A stretch of 64,000 nt of DNA from CAZJUP01 sp964549275 (lineage in GTDB: Bacteria; Fidelibacterota; Marinisomatia; Marinisomatales; TCS55). Shown here one piece after another: positions 54,871 to 63,922 of the stretch (position 1 is its first letter; each line of letters starts with the position of its first letter). The notes beneath the pieces are model-generated. The model was not told the origin of the DNA. It did not search any database and worked only from the letters and a program-made list of their open reading frames with translations. Location of the stretch: NCBI GenBank assembly GCA_964549275.1, contig CAZJUP010000007.1, forward strand, positions 1 through 64,000, in the 5' to 3' direction. A program made the position numbers and the translations under genes.

Positions 54871-55731
54871 ATGATACAAACCTCTAGGATAATCGTTGTG
54901 TTTTCTGTTGCGCTGGTTGCGACAAGCCTTTCATCAATCTTCGCGCGAATGATGCCCCTCGTTTCTCCTGTAACCATCAGTTTCTGGCGGCTATTTGTTG
55001 GTGGGGGGTTTCTTTGGTTCTACAGTTTTTTTGTTCACCAGGGTGCTCTTAATAGAAAATATAGAACAAAAATGCGAATTTCGGGAATTTTTTTGGGATT
55101 GCACTTTATTTGTTTTTTCGCCGCATTAAAGTTTGCACCCATTGCCAACGTAACGCTTCTAACCGCAACGGCACCAATATTTTCTGCACTTTTTGAAAGA
55201 TGGTGGTTAAAGCGTTCTTTTGCCAAGCCCGTGATTTGTGGACTGTTCTTGGCTTTTTTAGGTATTTTTCTAATTCAGTGGAGAAGTTTAATTTTTAATG
55301 ATAAGAATCTGGTGGGAAATATTTTGGCAATTTTAGGTGCTGGTTTTTTATCGATTGTCTTTATTCTATCTGAAAATATACGAAAAAACACTCCTTTGGT
55401 GATTTTTACACGTCACTTATATTTTACTTCGGCATTATTTCTTTTGGGGGTAGGGCTTTCTATGAATTTGCCGATTTTTACAGTAGCTTCAGATAATTAT
55501 ATTTGGCTAATCCTTATGGGGGTTGTGCCTACACTTCTTGGCCATTCTCTTCTGTATTATACCCTGCGGCACTTTAGGCCAACGGTCGTGAGCACCATAC
55601 CGCTCGGAGAACCAATTTTAGCTTCTTTCTTTGCTTTTTTGTTTTTTGGCGAGAGTATTCTGTTGGGTGTTACTATTGGTGGTGTTGTTACACTTTCAGG
55701 TATCTACATTATACTATCCAGAACCAACTAA
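54871..55731 (+). CDS. EamA/DMT-family transporter
   Basis: 286 residues from the ATG at 54871. A TTG at 54823 would add sixteen basic residues and is less likely. About ten transmembrane helices form two EamA halves ('MPLVSPVTISFWRLFVGGGF' and 'RPTVVSTIPLGEPILASFFA'). It exports or imports an unknown small molecule. Its last 18 bases overlap the convergent plsC-like gene. Confidence 0.8.
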   Translation: MIQTSRIIVVFSVALVATSLSSIFARMMPLVSPVTISFWRLFVGGGFLWFYSFFVHQGALNRKYRTKMRISGIFLGLHFICFFAALKFAPIANVTLLTATAPIFSALFERWWLKRSFAKPVICGLFLAFLGIFLIQWRSLIFNDKNLVGNILAILGAGFLSIVFILSENIRKNTPLVIFTRHLYFTSALFLLGVGLSMNLPIFTVASDNYIWLILMGVVPTLLGHSLLYYTLRHFRPTVVSTIPLGEPILASFFAFLFFGESILLGVTIGGVVTLSGIYIILSRTN

Positions 55732-56430
55732 TTCTTCTTCAATCTGTTTAACTCGCGTTTCGTTACTAAAAACCCCTCTATATTTTTTGGGGAGAAGAGC
55801 TGCAATTTGGCACATGACTTCGTATCCAATGTTTGAAATAGCTTCATCCTTATTCGCTCCCTGTTCTATGGCGAAAGGGCCAAAGGGTTTTCCTATTTTA
55901 ACTGTTACTTTTGGACGAACACCTTTCAACCATTGGGTCCAAACATTTTCAAGGCCGGCAACACCAATAGGCACAACAGACACATTCATCATCGTAGATA
56001 AATAAACAACCCCCTTTTTTGCGGGACGAAGAATGTTTGAGGTCGTTGTTCCTTCCGGAAAAATTCCTAATATATCTTTATTCTTTAATACGCGCTTCGA
56101 TGATTTTATGGTTGAGGGGGCAAATTGCGTCCTATTCGTCGGTATAAACCCATATAACCACACAGCCCAATAATTGAACCAATCGATTGTTTGGTCGCTG
56201 GCGGCTAGAAAATTAATAGGTCGCATTGTGCTAAAAATAACAAACAGGGGATCAACAACGCTGAAATGATTTATTGCTAAAATATATGGGCCATTTTTCG
56301 GTAAGTGATGCCTGTTTTTTATTTTGGTTCTCGTTAGCAAACTTCCTAAAAACAAACTGACATATGTTGCTAGATAACGGATCCATCTTGGTCTGGGCCT
56401 GAAGTGATCAAGCTTTGTTCTGGCGCTCAT
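55714..56430 (-). CDS. 1-acylglycerol-3-phosphate acyltransferase (PlsC family)
   Basis: 238 residues. The acyltransferase motif NHFSVVDP (HX4D) lies near residues 54-60, and the glycerophosphate-binding 'GIFPEGTTT' near 118-126. It adds the second acyl chain in phospholipid synthesis, on the cytoplasmic face of the inner membrane. It is 8 bases downstream of the M20 peptidase gene. Confidence 0.83.
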   Translation of the reverse strand: MSARTKLDHFRPRPRWIRYLATYVSLFLGSLLTRTKIKNRHHLPKNGPYILAINHFSVVDPLFVIFSTMRPINFLAASDQTIDWFNYWAVWLYGFIPTNRTQFAPSTIKSSKRVLKNKDILGIFPEGTTTSNILRPAKKGVVYLSTMMNVSVVPIGVAGLENVWTQWLKGVRPKVTVKIGKPFGPFAIEQGANKDEAISNIGYEVMCQIAALLPKKYRGVFSNETRVKQIEEELVGSG

Positions 56431-56437
56431 TGGCTAA

Positions 56438-57838
56438 CTATTTTTGAAATTTTGTCAGTATTATACCAATACAAACACTGAGTTTTTTGGCAAAAGCTAT
56501 GTGTAAAAACTCATTTGGACCGTGAGCATTTGATTCAGGCCCCAATACACCTGTTATTACAAACTGTGCTTTAGGATATTTTTTACCCAACATAGACATA
56601 AAAGGAATAGTGCCTCCTTCACCCATAGCTAATGCCGGTTTATCAAAAACAGTTTTTGATGCATCTTGAATAGCATCTTCAAGCCATTTTGCTAGCCCCG
56701 GCGCATTCCATCCAGATGCTGGTTCTTCAAAGTCAATCGTAATCTTTGCATTATAAGGCGGATCTTTAATTAAAGCAGTTTTTAGTGCTTCCTGTGCTTT
56801 CAAGCTGTCGAGTCCCGGCGGAATTCGCATTGATAGCTTTAGGGCTGTATAAGGCCTCAGGACGTTTCCCCCGTCTTTAATTGCGGGAATTCCATCCATA
56901 CCCACTACTGATAGGGCCGGTTTCCATGTTCTACGTAAAGTACCATCAAGAGAGTCGTCCGTCGACGGGCACATCCCCTGAACCCAAGGCATTGATTCTG
57001 TTTTTTCTCCAAGAGTATTAACCATTTTTTTTGCTTCTGCTATTCGACGATCCGGGATTTTCACATGTAATTCCTTTAGGGTTATTTCACCGGTGTTCTC
57101 GTTTTCCACTCTTGATATCAACTGTTTAATAATCCTAAACGAAGAGGGAACAAGCCCGCTTGCTGCCCCCGAATGCACACCTTCTTTTAAAACATCAACC
57201 CGTAAGGTACATCCAACCAACCCACGCAAGGAAACGGTTGTCCAAAACTGGTCATAATTACCTGCTCCTGAATCCAGGCAAAAGACTAAGTCCACTTTCC
57301 CTATAATATCTTCATATTTATCGATGTAATAAGGCAGATCGGGTGAACCGCTTTCTTCACAAAATTCAATAAGAATTACAATTCTCGGTAGGTTTTCGTT
57401 TTGCTCCTTCAAGGCTTTTATTGCCCCTAGAGACGCGAAAAGGGCATACCCGTCGTCGGCTCCACCCCTACCATACAATTTTTCACCCTCAATAACCGGC
57501 GTCCACGGACCAAATCCCTTTCTCCATCCTTCCATTTCCGGCTGCTTATCCAGATGTCCATACATAAGGACACTTCCTTCCCGCTCGCCGGGAATTTCTA
57601 ATAATAAAAGTGGTGTCCGCCCCTCATCTTTCTTTATATAAATCGTACTGCCGGGTGGTTTATGGGTATTTATCCAATCTTTTGCCATATTCAATGCCAT
57701 ATTCATGTGCCCGGACTCCTCCCATAAAGGATCAAATGCCGGTGATTTATTGGGAATTTTTATGTAGTCAATAAGGGTGGGGACAATTTCCTTATCCCAA
57801 AACAATTCAAGGCTGGTTTGAAGTTTTTTTACATTCAT
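56438..57838 (-). CDS. M20-family dipeptidase/metallopeptidase
   Basis: 466 residues. Metal-site motifs are MYGHLDKQPE (His, Asp), GRGGADDGYA (Asp) and EFCEESGSPD (Glu), and the dimerisation domain is inserted between about 200 and 330. It hydrolyses dipeptides or N-acyl amino acids in the cytoplasm. Clear terminator and ssb lie upstream, and plsC lies 8 bases downstream. Confidence 0.87.
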   Translation of the reverse strand: MNVKKLQTSLELFWDKEIVPTLIDYIKIPNKSPAFDPLWEESGHMNMALNMAKDWINTHKPPGSTIYIKKDEGRTPLLLLEIPGEREGSVLMYGHLDKQPEMEGWRKGFGPWTPVIEGEKLYGRGGADDGYALFASLGAIKALKEQNENLPRIVILIEFCEESGSPDLPYYIDKYEDIIGKVDLVFCLDSGAGNYDQFWTTVSLRGLVGCTLRVDVLKEGVHSGAASGLVPSSFRIIKQLISRVENENTGEITLKELHVKIPDRRIAEAKKMVNTLGEKTESMPWVQGMCPSTDDSLDGTLRRTWKPALSVVGMDGIPAIKDGGNVLRPYTALKLSMRIPPGLDSLKAQEALKTALIKDPPYNAKITIDFEEPASGWNAPGLAKWLEDAIQDASKTVFDKPALAMGEGGTIPFMSMLGKKYPKAQFVITGVLGPESNAHGPNEFLHIAFAKKLSVCIGIILTKFQK

Positions 57839-57905
57839 GTAGAATCTCTAAGGTTGGGTAAAACAGCCCGTGAGTTTAAAAAAAGATTGGGTAATAGTTA
57901 TAAAT

Positions 57906-57935
57906 AAAAAGGGGATCCAAAAGGATCCCCTTTTT
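57906..57935 (-). terminator. Rho-independent terminator after ssb
   Basis: A 13-bp perfect stem (AAAAAGGGGATCC with GGATCCCCTTTTT) around an AAAA loop lies 19 bases past the ssb stop. The run reads as U5 on either strand. Confidence 0.92.
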
Positions 57936-57953
57936 CTATCTGACTTAAAAAGT

Positions 57954-58358
57954 CTAGAACGGCAAATCGTCCTCGTCGTCCCCAGAAGGAACCGATTCGG
58001 GTTGGCCGCCATTTCTATCCATTTTTCGGCCGAGCATGGTGAAGCTGTCAGCAACAACTTCTGTGGTATACCGCTTAATGCCATCCTTGTCTTCCCAATT
58101 GCGGGTTTGGAGTTTACCCTCCATATAAACAAGCTGACCTTTTTTTAGCAGTTCACCTGCCATTTCAGCTGATTTCCCGAACATAACGCAACGGTGCCAT
58201 TCGGTTTTATCCTGAATATCACCATTGGCATCACGCCAAGATTCATTTGTTGCCAGATTAAGATTCGCCACAGCAGCCCCTGATGGGGTATACCGGGTTT
58301 CCGGGTCGCCACCCAGGTGACCAACTAACACGACTTTATTTACGCTACCTTTTTGCAT
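57954..58358 (-). CDS. ssb: Single-stranded DNA-binding protein
   Basis: 134 residues. An OB-fold N-domain ('VNKVVLVGHLGGDPETRYTP') is followed by a short Gly/Gln-rich linker and the acidic C-terminal tip DDEDDLPF, which binds partner proteins. It covers single-stranded DNA during replication and repair. It is monocistronic, with a 126-base upstream gap, and a terminator follows. rpsF and rpsR are not adjacent. Confidence 0.95.
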   Translation of the reverse strand: MQKGSVNKVVLVGHLGGDPETRYTPSGAAVANLNLATNESWRDANGDIQDKTEWHRCVMFGKSAEMAGELLKKGQLVYMEGKLQTRNWEDKDGIKRYTTEVVADSFTMLGRKMDRNGGQPESVPSGDDEDDLPF

Positions 58359-58484
58359 GAGTTACTCCTAACTTCTTTATTTACCGATTTAAACGCGTAT
58401 GTTTTATTGTACATATAATATTTGTTTCGTGTCAATAGTTTTTTTCCACACCATTGGGCTTTTAATTACAACAACGGTACAGAA

Positions 58485-58991
58485 CTAAGATACACACCTT
58501 TCTTTATTTTGAAAGTTATAGACAAGACTCATAAATGATAATATTAAAAATAAAATTTTGTAGGTGTTTTCGTGAATGTTTATCACCACAGACCAGACGA
58601 AAAACCCCTCTGCAATGATAAAAACACTTATAAGCAACAAGAAAAAAAGGAACAAATGGTACAAGGTTAAAATCCTAATCAGCCTTGCGTTTCCTGAAGA
58701 AAAGAACAGGCCCAAGGATAGCCAAAACCAGCCATTAAAAGGCAACTCAATTTTCACAGGTTTGAAGGGTCCAATCAGATTAAACTGATCCACCTCAACA
58801 CTGCCTATCCCTACCCGGCTCTTGACAGACAGTTTTGTTTCAAAATATGGTACTATTGCTTTTGTGACAATGACCGCCTGAACCGGTCTTATAAGACCGA
58901 TATACAGAATAGATATCCCTAAAAGGCTTAAAACTAGCCGTTTGATATCAGCGGATATTCCTCGTTGCTGACGACTGTCCAAAAATACCAT
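58485..58991 (-). CDS. Exosortase-partner membrane protein of unknown function
   Basis: 168 residues with an N-terminal helix (about 20-40), a soluble beta-rich segment (about 45-85) and two or three C-terminal helices (about 88-165). I do not recognise a named family. Its start lies 58 bases inside the exosortase gene in another frame, so translation is closely linked. By analogy with accessory proteins of other exosortases, it may help sorting. That role is an inference. Confidence 0.6.
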   Translation of the reverse strand: MVFLDSRQQRGISADIKRLVLSLLGISILYIGLIRPVQAVIVTKAIVPYFETKLSVKSRVGIGSVEVDQFNLIGPFKPVKIELPFNGWFWLSLGLFFSSGNARLIRILTLYHLFLFFLLLISVFIIAEGFFVWSVVINIHENTYKILFLILSFMSLVYNFQNKERCVS

Positions 58992-59485
58992 AATGTTAAT
59001 ACCATAGGATAAAAGATGAAATATGAACTATAGGTGTGCACCTGTTCCCAAAATGTCGGGATATAATAAATTGATAGTACAAACACCATAATCCTAAATA
59101 TATTTGCGAAATACAAAAGAAGGATTCCACCCGCTAAAAATATTAGCCTTTTTTGAATGGGGCCTCCGGGATAGGCCAAAATAAATCCAATATATAATCC
59201 CATAAGTTCAAGCCCGTTACACCCGTTTTGTATTTCAACACCATTGGAACCGGCTATAGCTAATATCCGAGCATCAGATACGGTTTCATACCCGAATACA
59301 TTAAGAAATTTCCCGGCCAAATCAACCCCAGAAAGGCTTAATAATTCATCCAGCCGCCCATTTGGAAGTAAATAATAATCATAGACCAGATACCACAAAA
59401 CATAAATCGCTCCTGCGGCTAACAAAAACCTGGCAAGCGGACTAAGGCGCATAGGTTTATCAAAGAAACTTTTATCCGAGGACAC
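58934..59485 (-). CDS. Exosortase/archaeosortase-family transpeptidase
   Basis: About 183 residues from the GTG at 59485, supported by AAGGAG five bases upstream. An upstream TTG at 59512 lacks this signal. Multi-pass membrane protein with the family catalytic set: Cys in NGCNGLELM (Cys98 in the long reading), Arg in ANIFRIM and His in QVHTYSSYF. It cleaves and perhaps transfers proteins carrying a C-terminal PEP-CTERM-like signal. A short protein with such a tail is encoded 64 bases upstream. Confidence 0.85.
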   Translation of the reverse strand: MSSDKSFFDKPMRLSPLARFLLAAGAIYVLWYLVYDYYLLPNGRLDELLSLSGVDLAGKFLNVFGYETVSDARILAIAGSNGVEIQNGCNGLELMGLYIGFILAYPGGPIQKRLIFLAGGILLLYFANIFRIMVFVLSIYYIPTFWEQVHTYSSYFIFYPMVLTLWYFWTVVSNEEYPLISNG

Positions 59486-59548
59486 AGAAACTCCTTCCGG
59501 TGTTAATATCAAAAGAGTGCGGAGAATGTCTTGTTTTGCCGCTAAACT

Positions 59549-59728
59549 CTATTTCTTCTTTTTATTTCTTATCTTTTTTAAAGCCATAGCACCGCCGGCC
59601 GCTGCAAGCAAACCAAGCCCCCCAATGGGTGCCTGATTTGGAGTAGATGGAAAATCCGGAGGATTTGCACTTAATATGCCAATGAATGGAAATGAATACA
59701 AGATCACTTTTATTGCATTAGACTTCAT
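59549..59728 (-). CDS. 59-residue exosortase-type (PEP/PID-CTERM-like) sorting-tail protein
   Basis: A short ORF from an ATG at 59728 to TAG at 59549. It has a signal-like start (MKSNAIKVILYSFPFIGILS, cleavage expected after SANP region), a short Pro-rich middle and a C-terminal block PIGGLGLLAAAGGAMALKKI followed by RNKKKK: a short Pro-Gly motif, a small-residue hydrophobic helix and a basic tail. AGGAGT lies before the ATG. It sits between the exosortase and the type IX cargo gene. It is the likely substrate or marker of the adjacent exosortase. The specific CTERM class is not certain. Confidence 0.72.
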   Translation of the reverse strand: MKSNAIKVILYSFPFIGILSANPPDFPSTPNQAPIGGLGLLAAAGGAMALKKIRNKKKK

Positions 59729-59736
59729 ATTAACTC

Positions 59737-62457
59737 CTATTTCATGTATGTTAATTTTTGTGTGGAAACATGGTTTTCGGATTTTAGCTGAACAATATAT
59801 AGCCCTGAAGACAAGTTAATAGGGCTCCATCGCACACAATGCCTTCCGTGCTCTAATTCGCCGTCGATTAATGTTTCTACCAATCGGCCATTAATATCAA
59901 AAATCCGTAGGGATATCTTGTGGTGTGCCTCTGTTGTATTTGGAATATCTACCGTTATGAATGTGGATGGATTAAACGGATTTGGATTAGCTGGGTGTAA
60001 TCTGAGTTTAGTCGGAAAAGTCGATTCTTCCTTAACAGATAAAGAGAGATACTGAACGATCAAGCTTAAAAGACTTTCACCCACTTTGGGATAAATATTT
60101 ACTCCTTTAGAATTGCGGATAGAAAATTTATCTTTGGCCTGGGTTAAAATCTTTAATCCTCTTTCCTCTAATAGATTTGCGGTTTCCCCTGTGTTATTGT
60201 TCTTCAGGCTTAATCCTATAATAGTTTCAGGCAAACGCGACAAATCCCATTGTATGGTTATTTCTTTTTTGTTAGGTAAAAAATTGCTGTAATCATCCAC
60301 GGTTAAAAACATAACATCAACCGGGAGATGGATTGGGCGCTCTGAAAAACTTGGAAGATTGTTTATGGCTAAGGCTGTTTTTTCTGTATAAGTCATGGCA
60401 ATCAAATGGTTTTTAGCTTCCAATGGCATTAGCTGATAGGCATCTGCTATATCTAAATCGATGTCGCCCCCTGTTGTAAAAGACAGATAAATCGTTTTTT
60501 CATGTTCATGAAATGTAAAAGTTAAAGAAACTCCACCTGCACTTTCTTTTTCCGATCTAAAGAATGCGCTGGTCGTGCTCGACATATCAGACGATTCTAT
60601 CGTTAAACTTCCAGTTCCTCCACTGGCCTGAACCCAAAACCCCTGATAGGGAGCAATGTGTCCATCCGTTAACGATCCAATGCTTCCGTTCCAGCTTTTG
60701 AAGGCTCCCGTGACATTATCCCAGATATAAGCCGATGATAGAATGTTCGTTTTTGAAACATTATCCCAATCGATTGTTTCAGAGTACGGATTTCCAGCCA
60801 GGGCCCAATTACCATCTGAGACATTTTCTATGGATACACTCCCGGTGTTTCCAGCGCCCTCAACACTTAATGAAATTGGCAGATCTCCTGTTCCATCACC
60901 GTCTGAATCATCATAGACATATACCAAAAATCCCTCGCCCGCACTTAGCGTTGCTGTTGAAAGATTGGTCAAAGCAGACCAGGTTTGATTTGTTTTGTTA
61001 AAGGTCCATACGTTAGCTGTGCCGGTACTAATGTCTCCACCCGACATTCCTTGTATCCACAATTCAGAGAGCAAATCGGTAAATATGGATCCAGAGACAG
61101 GACTGCTCATCATTCTAAACCCTGATGAACCTGAAATTTCCACTTTTGGTATAATTGATGGTGTTGTGCTTTCAAATATAAAGATTTCTCCCCTTCCGGA
61201 TGTTCCATGTCCATCGGTGCCAATCACAATATCCCGATAACTGTCTCCATCCAGCAGGGTAGTGCTCAAATTAGGTGATGGTTGAAAAACATATGCATTG
61301 TTTAATAATCCCACAACCATGTCTGTAGAAGACGAGAAGTCTGATGCTGCGTCAAAATCTCCGCCAGAGCTCGAATATTCAAAATATTTAACATCGTCCT
61401 GGTATGTAAAATAAATTTCTCCCTTCCCATCATTATCATAGTCTGAGGTACCCATTCCGTATATATCGTTTCCCGCAGATAATAAAACGGCATCTGTTTT
61501 GTCTCGAACAAAAGCATTTGATCCAGATTCCCATTCGAACACAAAAATGCCATCATCAATATTATTAGAAATTACAATCTCTGGACTGCCGGAATTATCA
61601 AGATTGTAGGTGACAATTTTTCCATAAGTATTCGTACCTGTATCCATATTGTTATTAATGGCTGCGCTAGTTGGATCAGCTAATGTTGAAAAATCCATAA
61701 CCCTTAGCGCTCCCTGCTCTTCACAAATTGGTAAGTCGTCTATATATCCATCATTATCTAAATCATTGGGTGGTCCCATATCCATGATACCATCTCCAAT
61801 GTTTTTTTCTGCACCAACCAACGACACTTTCGACCACGAGTCGTCTCCGTCCGCTTCCCAAACTTCAAGACTTGTTGTGTTTCCTGCGTTCCCTACATAC
61901 AATTCTTTATAGTTGTCTCCATCTGCGTTTCCTGTTACAATTGCACGTATGCGCGCATTCGCTTTAAAATATCCACCATCTGGACCTTTTGACGATGTTG
62001 GCGGGTTTGTAGAAGAAAGTTGCCCTGACGCCATTTCATAACAATAGACTCTAGCGTTTGAGCTTGAGGTTGAATTTGATGCAATAAAGAGTTCTAAATA
62101 TCCGTCTCCGTCTGTATCGTTCACAGAAACAAGTCTTTGAATCTGGTCTGAGCTCGCATTATTCACCGGTAGTGACACCGACCATACCTCATCGTAGGAG
62201 TCTGTCCCATTCCATTCATAAATCATTGCTTTTGCGTTTGAAGACTGTCCTATCTGGATAATGAATTCCCCATATCCATCACTATCTAAATCGATTCCGG
62301 TTTTTAAATCATTTATAACCCCAGTAGATGTACTGCCAATTTCTAGTTCCTGAATTAGCGTAAAACCGCTGCCCACCGATTGGGAGAAACCGGCGGTAAC
62401 ACCCCCAAACAAAAAACTCAAGCAGAGCTCCCGTGTATATAAGAATACACATTTCAT
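59737..62457 (-). CDS. Secreted FG-GAP repeat protein with type IX secretion sorting domain
   Basis: 906 residues. A signal peptide (1 to about 26) precedes a propeller of about seven FG-GAP loops ('DLDSDGYGEFII', 'DTDGDGYLELFIA', 'DYDNDGKGEIYFT', 'LDGDSYRDIVIG'). A central beta region (about 440-760) follows. The C-terminal approximately 85 residues hold 'HPANPNPFNPSTFITVDI', 'LRIFDINGRLVETL' and 'SSGLYIVQLK', the type A sorting domain used for type IX secretion. It is a surface or secreted calcium-binding protein. The exosortase-tail gene starts 8 bases past its stop. Confidence 0.85.
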   Translation of the reverse strand: MKCVFLYTRELCLSFLFGGVTAGFSQSVGSGFTLIQELEIGSTSTGVINDLKTGIDLDSDGYGEFIIQIGQSSNAKAMIYEWNGTDSYDEVWSVSLPVNNASSDQIQRLVSVNDTDGDGYLELFIASNSTSSSNARVYCYEMASGQLSSTNPPTSSKGPDGGYFKANARIRAIVTGNADGDNYKELYVGNAGNTTSLEVWEADGDDSWSKVSLVGAEKNIGDGIMDMGPPNDLDNDGYIDDLPICEEQGALRVMDFSTLADPTSAAINNNMDTGTNTYGKIVTYNLDNSGSPEIVISNNIDDGIFVFEWESGSNAFVRDKTDAVLLSAGNDIYGMGTSDYDNDGKGEIYFTYQDDVKYFEYSSSGGDFDAASDFSSSTDMVVGLLNNAYVFQPSPNLSTTLLDGDSYRDIVIGTDGHGTSGRGEIFIFESTTPSIIPKVEISGSSGFRMMSSPVSGSIFTDLLSELWIQGMSGGDISTGTANVWTFNKTNQTWSALTNLSTATLSAGEGFLVYVYDDSDGDGTGDLPISLSVEGAGNTGSVSIENVSDGNWALAGNPYSETIDWDNVSKTNILSSAYIWDNVTGAFKSWNGSIGSLTDGHIAPYQGFWVQASGGTGSLTIESSDMSSTTSAFFRSEKESAGGVSLTFTFHEHEKTIYLSFTTGGDIDLDIADAYQLMPLEAKNHLIAMTYTEKTALAINNLPSFSERPIHLPVDVMFLTVDDYSNFLPNKKEITIQWDLSRLPETIIGLSLKNNNTGETANLLEERGLKILTQAKDKFSIRNSKGVNIYPKVGESLLSLIVQYLSLSVKEESTFPTKLRLHPANPNPFNPSTFITVDIPNTTEAHHKISLRIFDINGRLVETLIDGELEHGRHCVRWSPINLSSGLYIVQLKSENHVSTQKLTYMK

Positions 62458-62542
62458 ATTTATAAGATGTCACGGGGTGACATTAAAAATAATTTGTGTT
62501 TAACTTAATGAAGCTATAGATATAAAGCAAGCTTGGAGTCTA

Positions 62543-63895
62543 TTATCCTATTGCAAAAGAAAATTCGTTCTTTAGTTCATCTAATATTGTTTTTATTCTG
62601 ATATCTTTTTTTGATTTTTTCTCTATAGTCTTACAGGCGTGCAGAACGGTGCTGTGGTCTCTTCCTCCAAAATGCATTCCTATGTTCACGAGCGGTGCAC
62701 CAAGCATCTCTCTACACAAGTATATTGAAATCTGTCTTGCCTGAGTAATTTGCATTTTTCTACTGGGGCCAACCATTTCCCTTTCCGATATATTTGTTGC
62801 TTCAGAGACTCTTCTAATAATGTCTTCAATGGAAACATCAGACAACATTTTACTCCCCATTCTTTCTTTTATAACTTTTTTTGCCAATTCAAAATCTATT
62901 TCAGCGTTTGTTAACGAAGAATGTGCCAACAGTCTGATTATTGTGCTTTCCAGTTCTCTAACATTGTTTTTTATGTGTGTCGCAATAAGTTCTACAATAT
63001 CGTATGATAATTTTAATCCATTCTGTTCTGCTTTTTCTAATACAATTGCCACTCTTGTCTCAAAATCCGGAGGTTGAATATCTACAGCTAACCCCGATTT
63101 AAATCGTGACAATAGACGATCTTGTAACCCCATCATCTCGCCGGGATATTTATCCGCCGTCATAACGATTTGTTTACCGCTTTGAAAGAGCTCATTAAAT
63201 GTATGAAAAAACTGTTCTTGTGTTTGTTCTTTGCCCTGAAAAAACTGAATGTCATCTATAAGAAGAATATCTGCTTTTCTGTAGGATTTGGAAAACTCCA
63301 CTGTTTTATTTTTTTGTATAGATGAAATAAAATCTAACGTGAATTTCTCGCTTGATGCATTTACAACATTAAGGTTTGGTTTTTCATTGCATATTTTATT
63401 CCCAATGGCATGAAGTAGATGTGTTTTTCCCATACCTACCCCTCCATATATCACCAGAGGGTTAAAAGCCTGTTTCCCGGGCGTTTCTGCAACTGTTAAT
63501 GATGCGGCTCTGGCAAATTGATTGTTTTCTCCCTCAATAAATGTGGAAAAAGTATTTCTTTCGTTCAGGTCTGGACCTCTTCTTTTCTTGTAGGAAAACA
63601 TTGCATTGTATTGTGGGTCTTTTACATTTGAACCTGATATTTTCCCAACCTCAGGCGATACGGTATATTTAACCGTTATATCTTTTCCAAATATATTTTT
63701 AACCGCACTTTCAACAGCCGGGCCATAGTGGCTCTGTATCCACTCGAAGAAAAACTGGTTTGGAACCTCAAGCACCAAGTCCGAGGGTCCCATCCCTATC
63801 GATTTTACCGGTTCGAACCAAGTTGAGTACGCATGCTCAGGGTATTGCTTTTTGAGAGAAAGTTTTGCCTTATTCCACAAATTTTCATGTTTCAT
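62543..63895 (-). CDS. dnaA: Chromosomal replication initiator DnaA
   Basis: 450 residues. Domain I ('WNKAKLSLKKQYPEHAYSTW') and a linker precede the AAA+ core: Walker A GGVGMGKTHLLHAIG and Walker B LLIDDIQFF. The C-terminal domain IV carries the DNA-binding signature GGRDHSTVLHACKTI. It initiates chromosome replication. Two perfect DnaA boxes lie directly upstream, suggesting autoregulation and proximity to the origin. Confidence 0.97.
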   Translation of the reverse strand: MKHENLWNKAKLSLKKQYPEHAYSTWFEPVKSIGMGPSDLVLEVPNQFFFEWIQSHYGPAVESAVKNIFGKDITVKYTVSPEVGKISGSNVKDPQYNAMFSYKKRRGPDLNERNTFSTFIEGENNQFARAASLTVAETPGKQAFNPLVIYGGVGMGKTHLLHAIGNKICNEKPNLNVVNASSEKFTLDFISSIQKNKTVEFSKSYRKADILLIDDIQFFQGKEQTQEQFFHTFNELFQSGKQIVMTADKYPGEMMGLQDRLLSRFKSGLAVDIQPPDFETRVAIVLEKAEQNGLKLSYDIVELIATHIKNNVRELESTIIRLLAHSSLTNAEIDFELAKKVIKERMGSKMLSDVSIEDIIRRVSEATNISEREMVGPSRKMQITQARQISIYLCREMLGAPLVNIGMHFGGRDHSTVLHACKTIEKKSKKDIRIKTILDELKNEFSFAIG

Positions 63896-63902
63896 TTATT
63901 GG

Positions 63903-63922
63903 TTATCCACAAGTTATCCACA
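63903..63922. promoter_or_regulatory. Two tandem DnaA boxes upstream of dnaA
   Basis: TTATCCACA occurs at 63903-63911 and again at 63914-63922, 11 bases apart, one full helical turn. Both match the consensus exactly. They start 8 bases before the dnaA start codon and continue into AT-rich sequence up to the window edge. They may be dnaA operators, part of oriC, or both. Confidence 0.85.

Noticed and set aside
58377..58484. Small RNA or gene between ssb and the exosortase unit
   Set aside because: The 126-base gap is AT-rich and shows no stem-loop, start signal or conserved motif that I can see.
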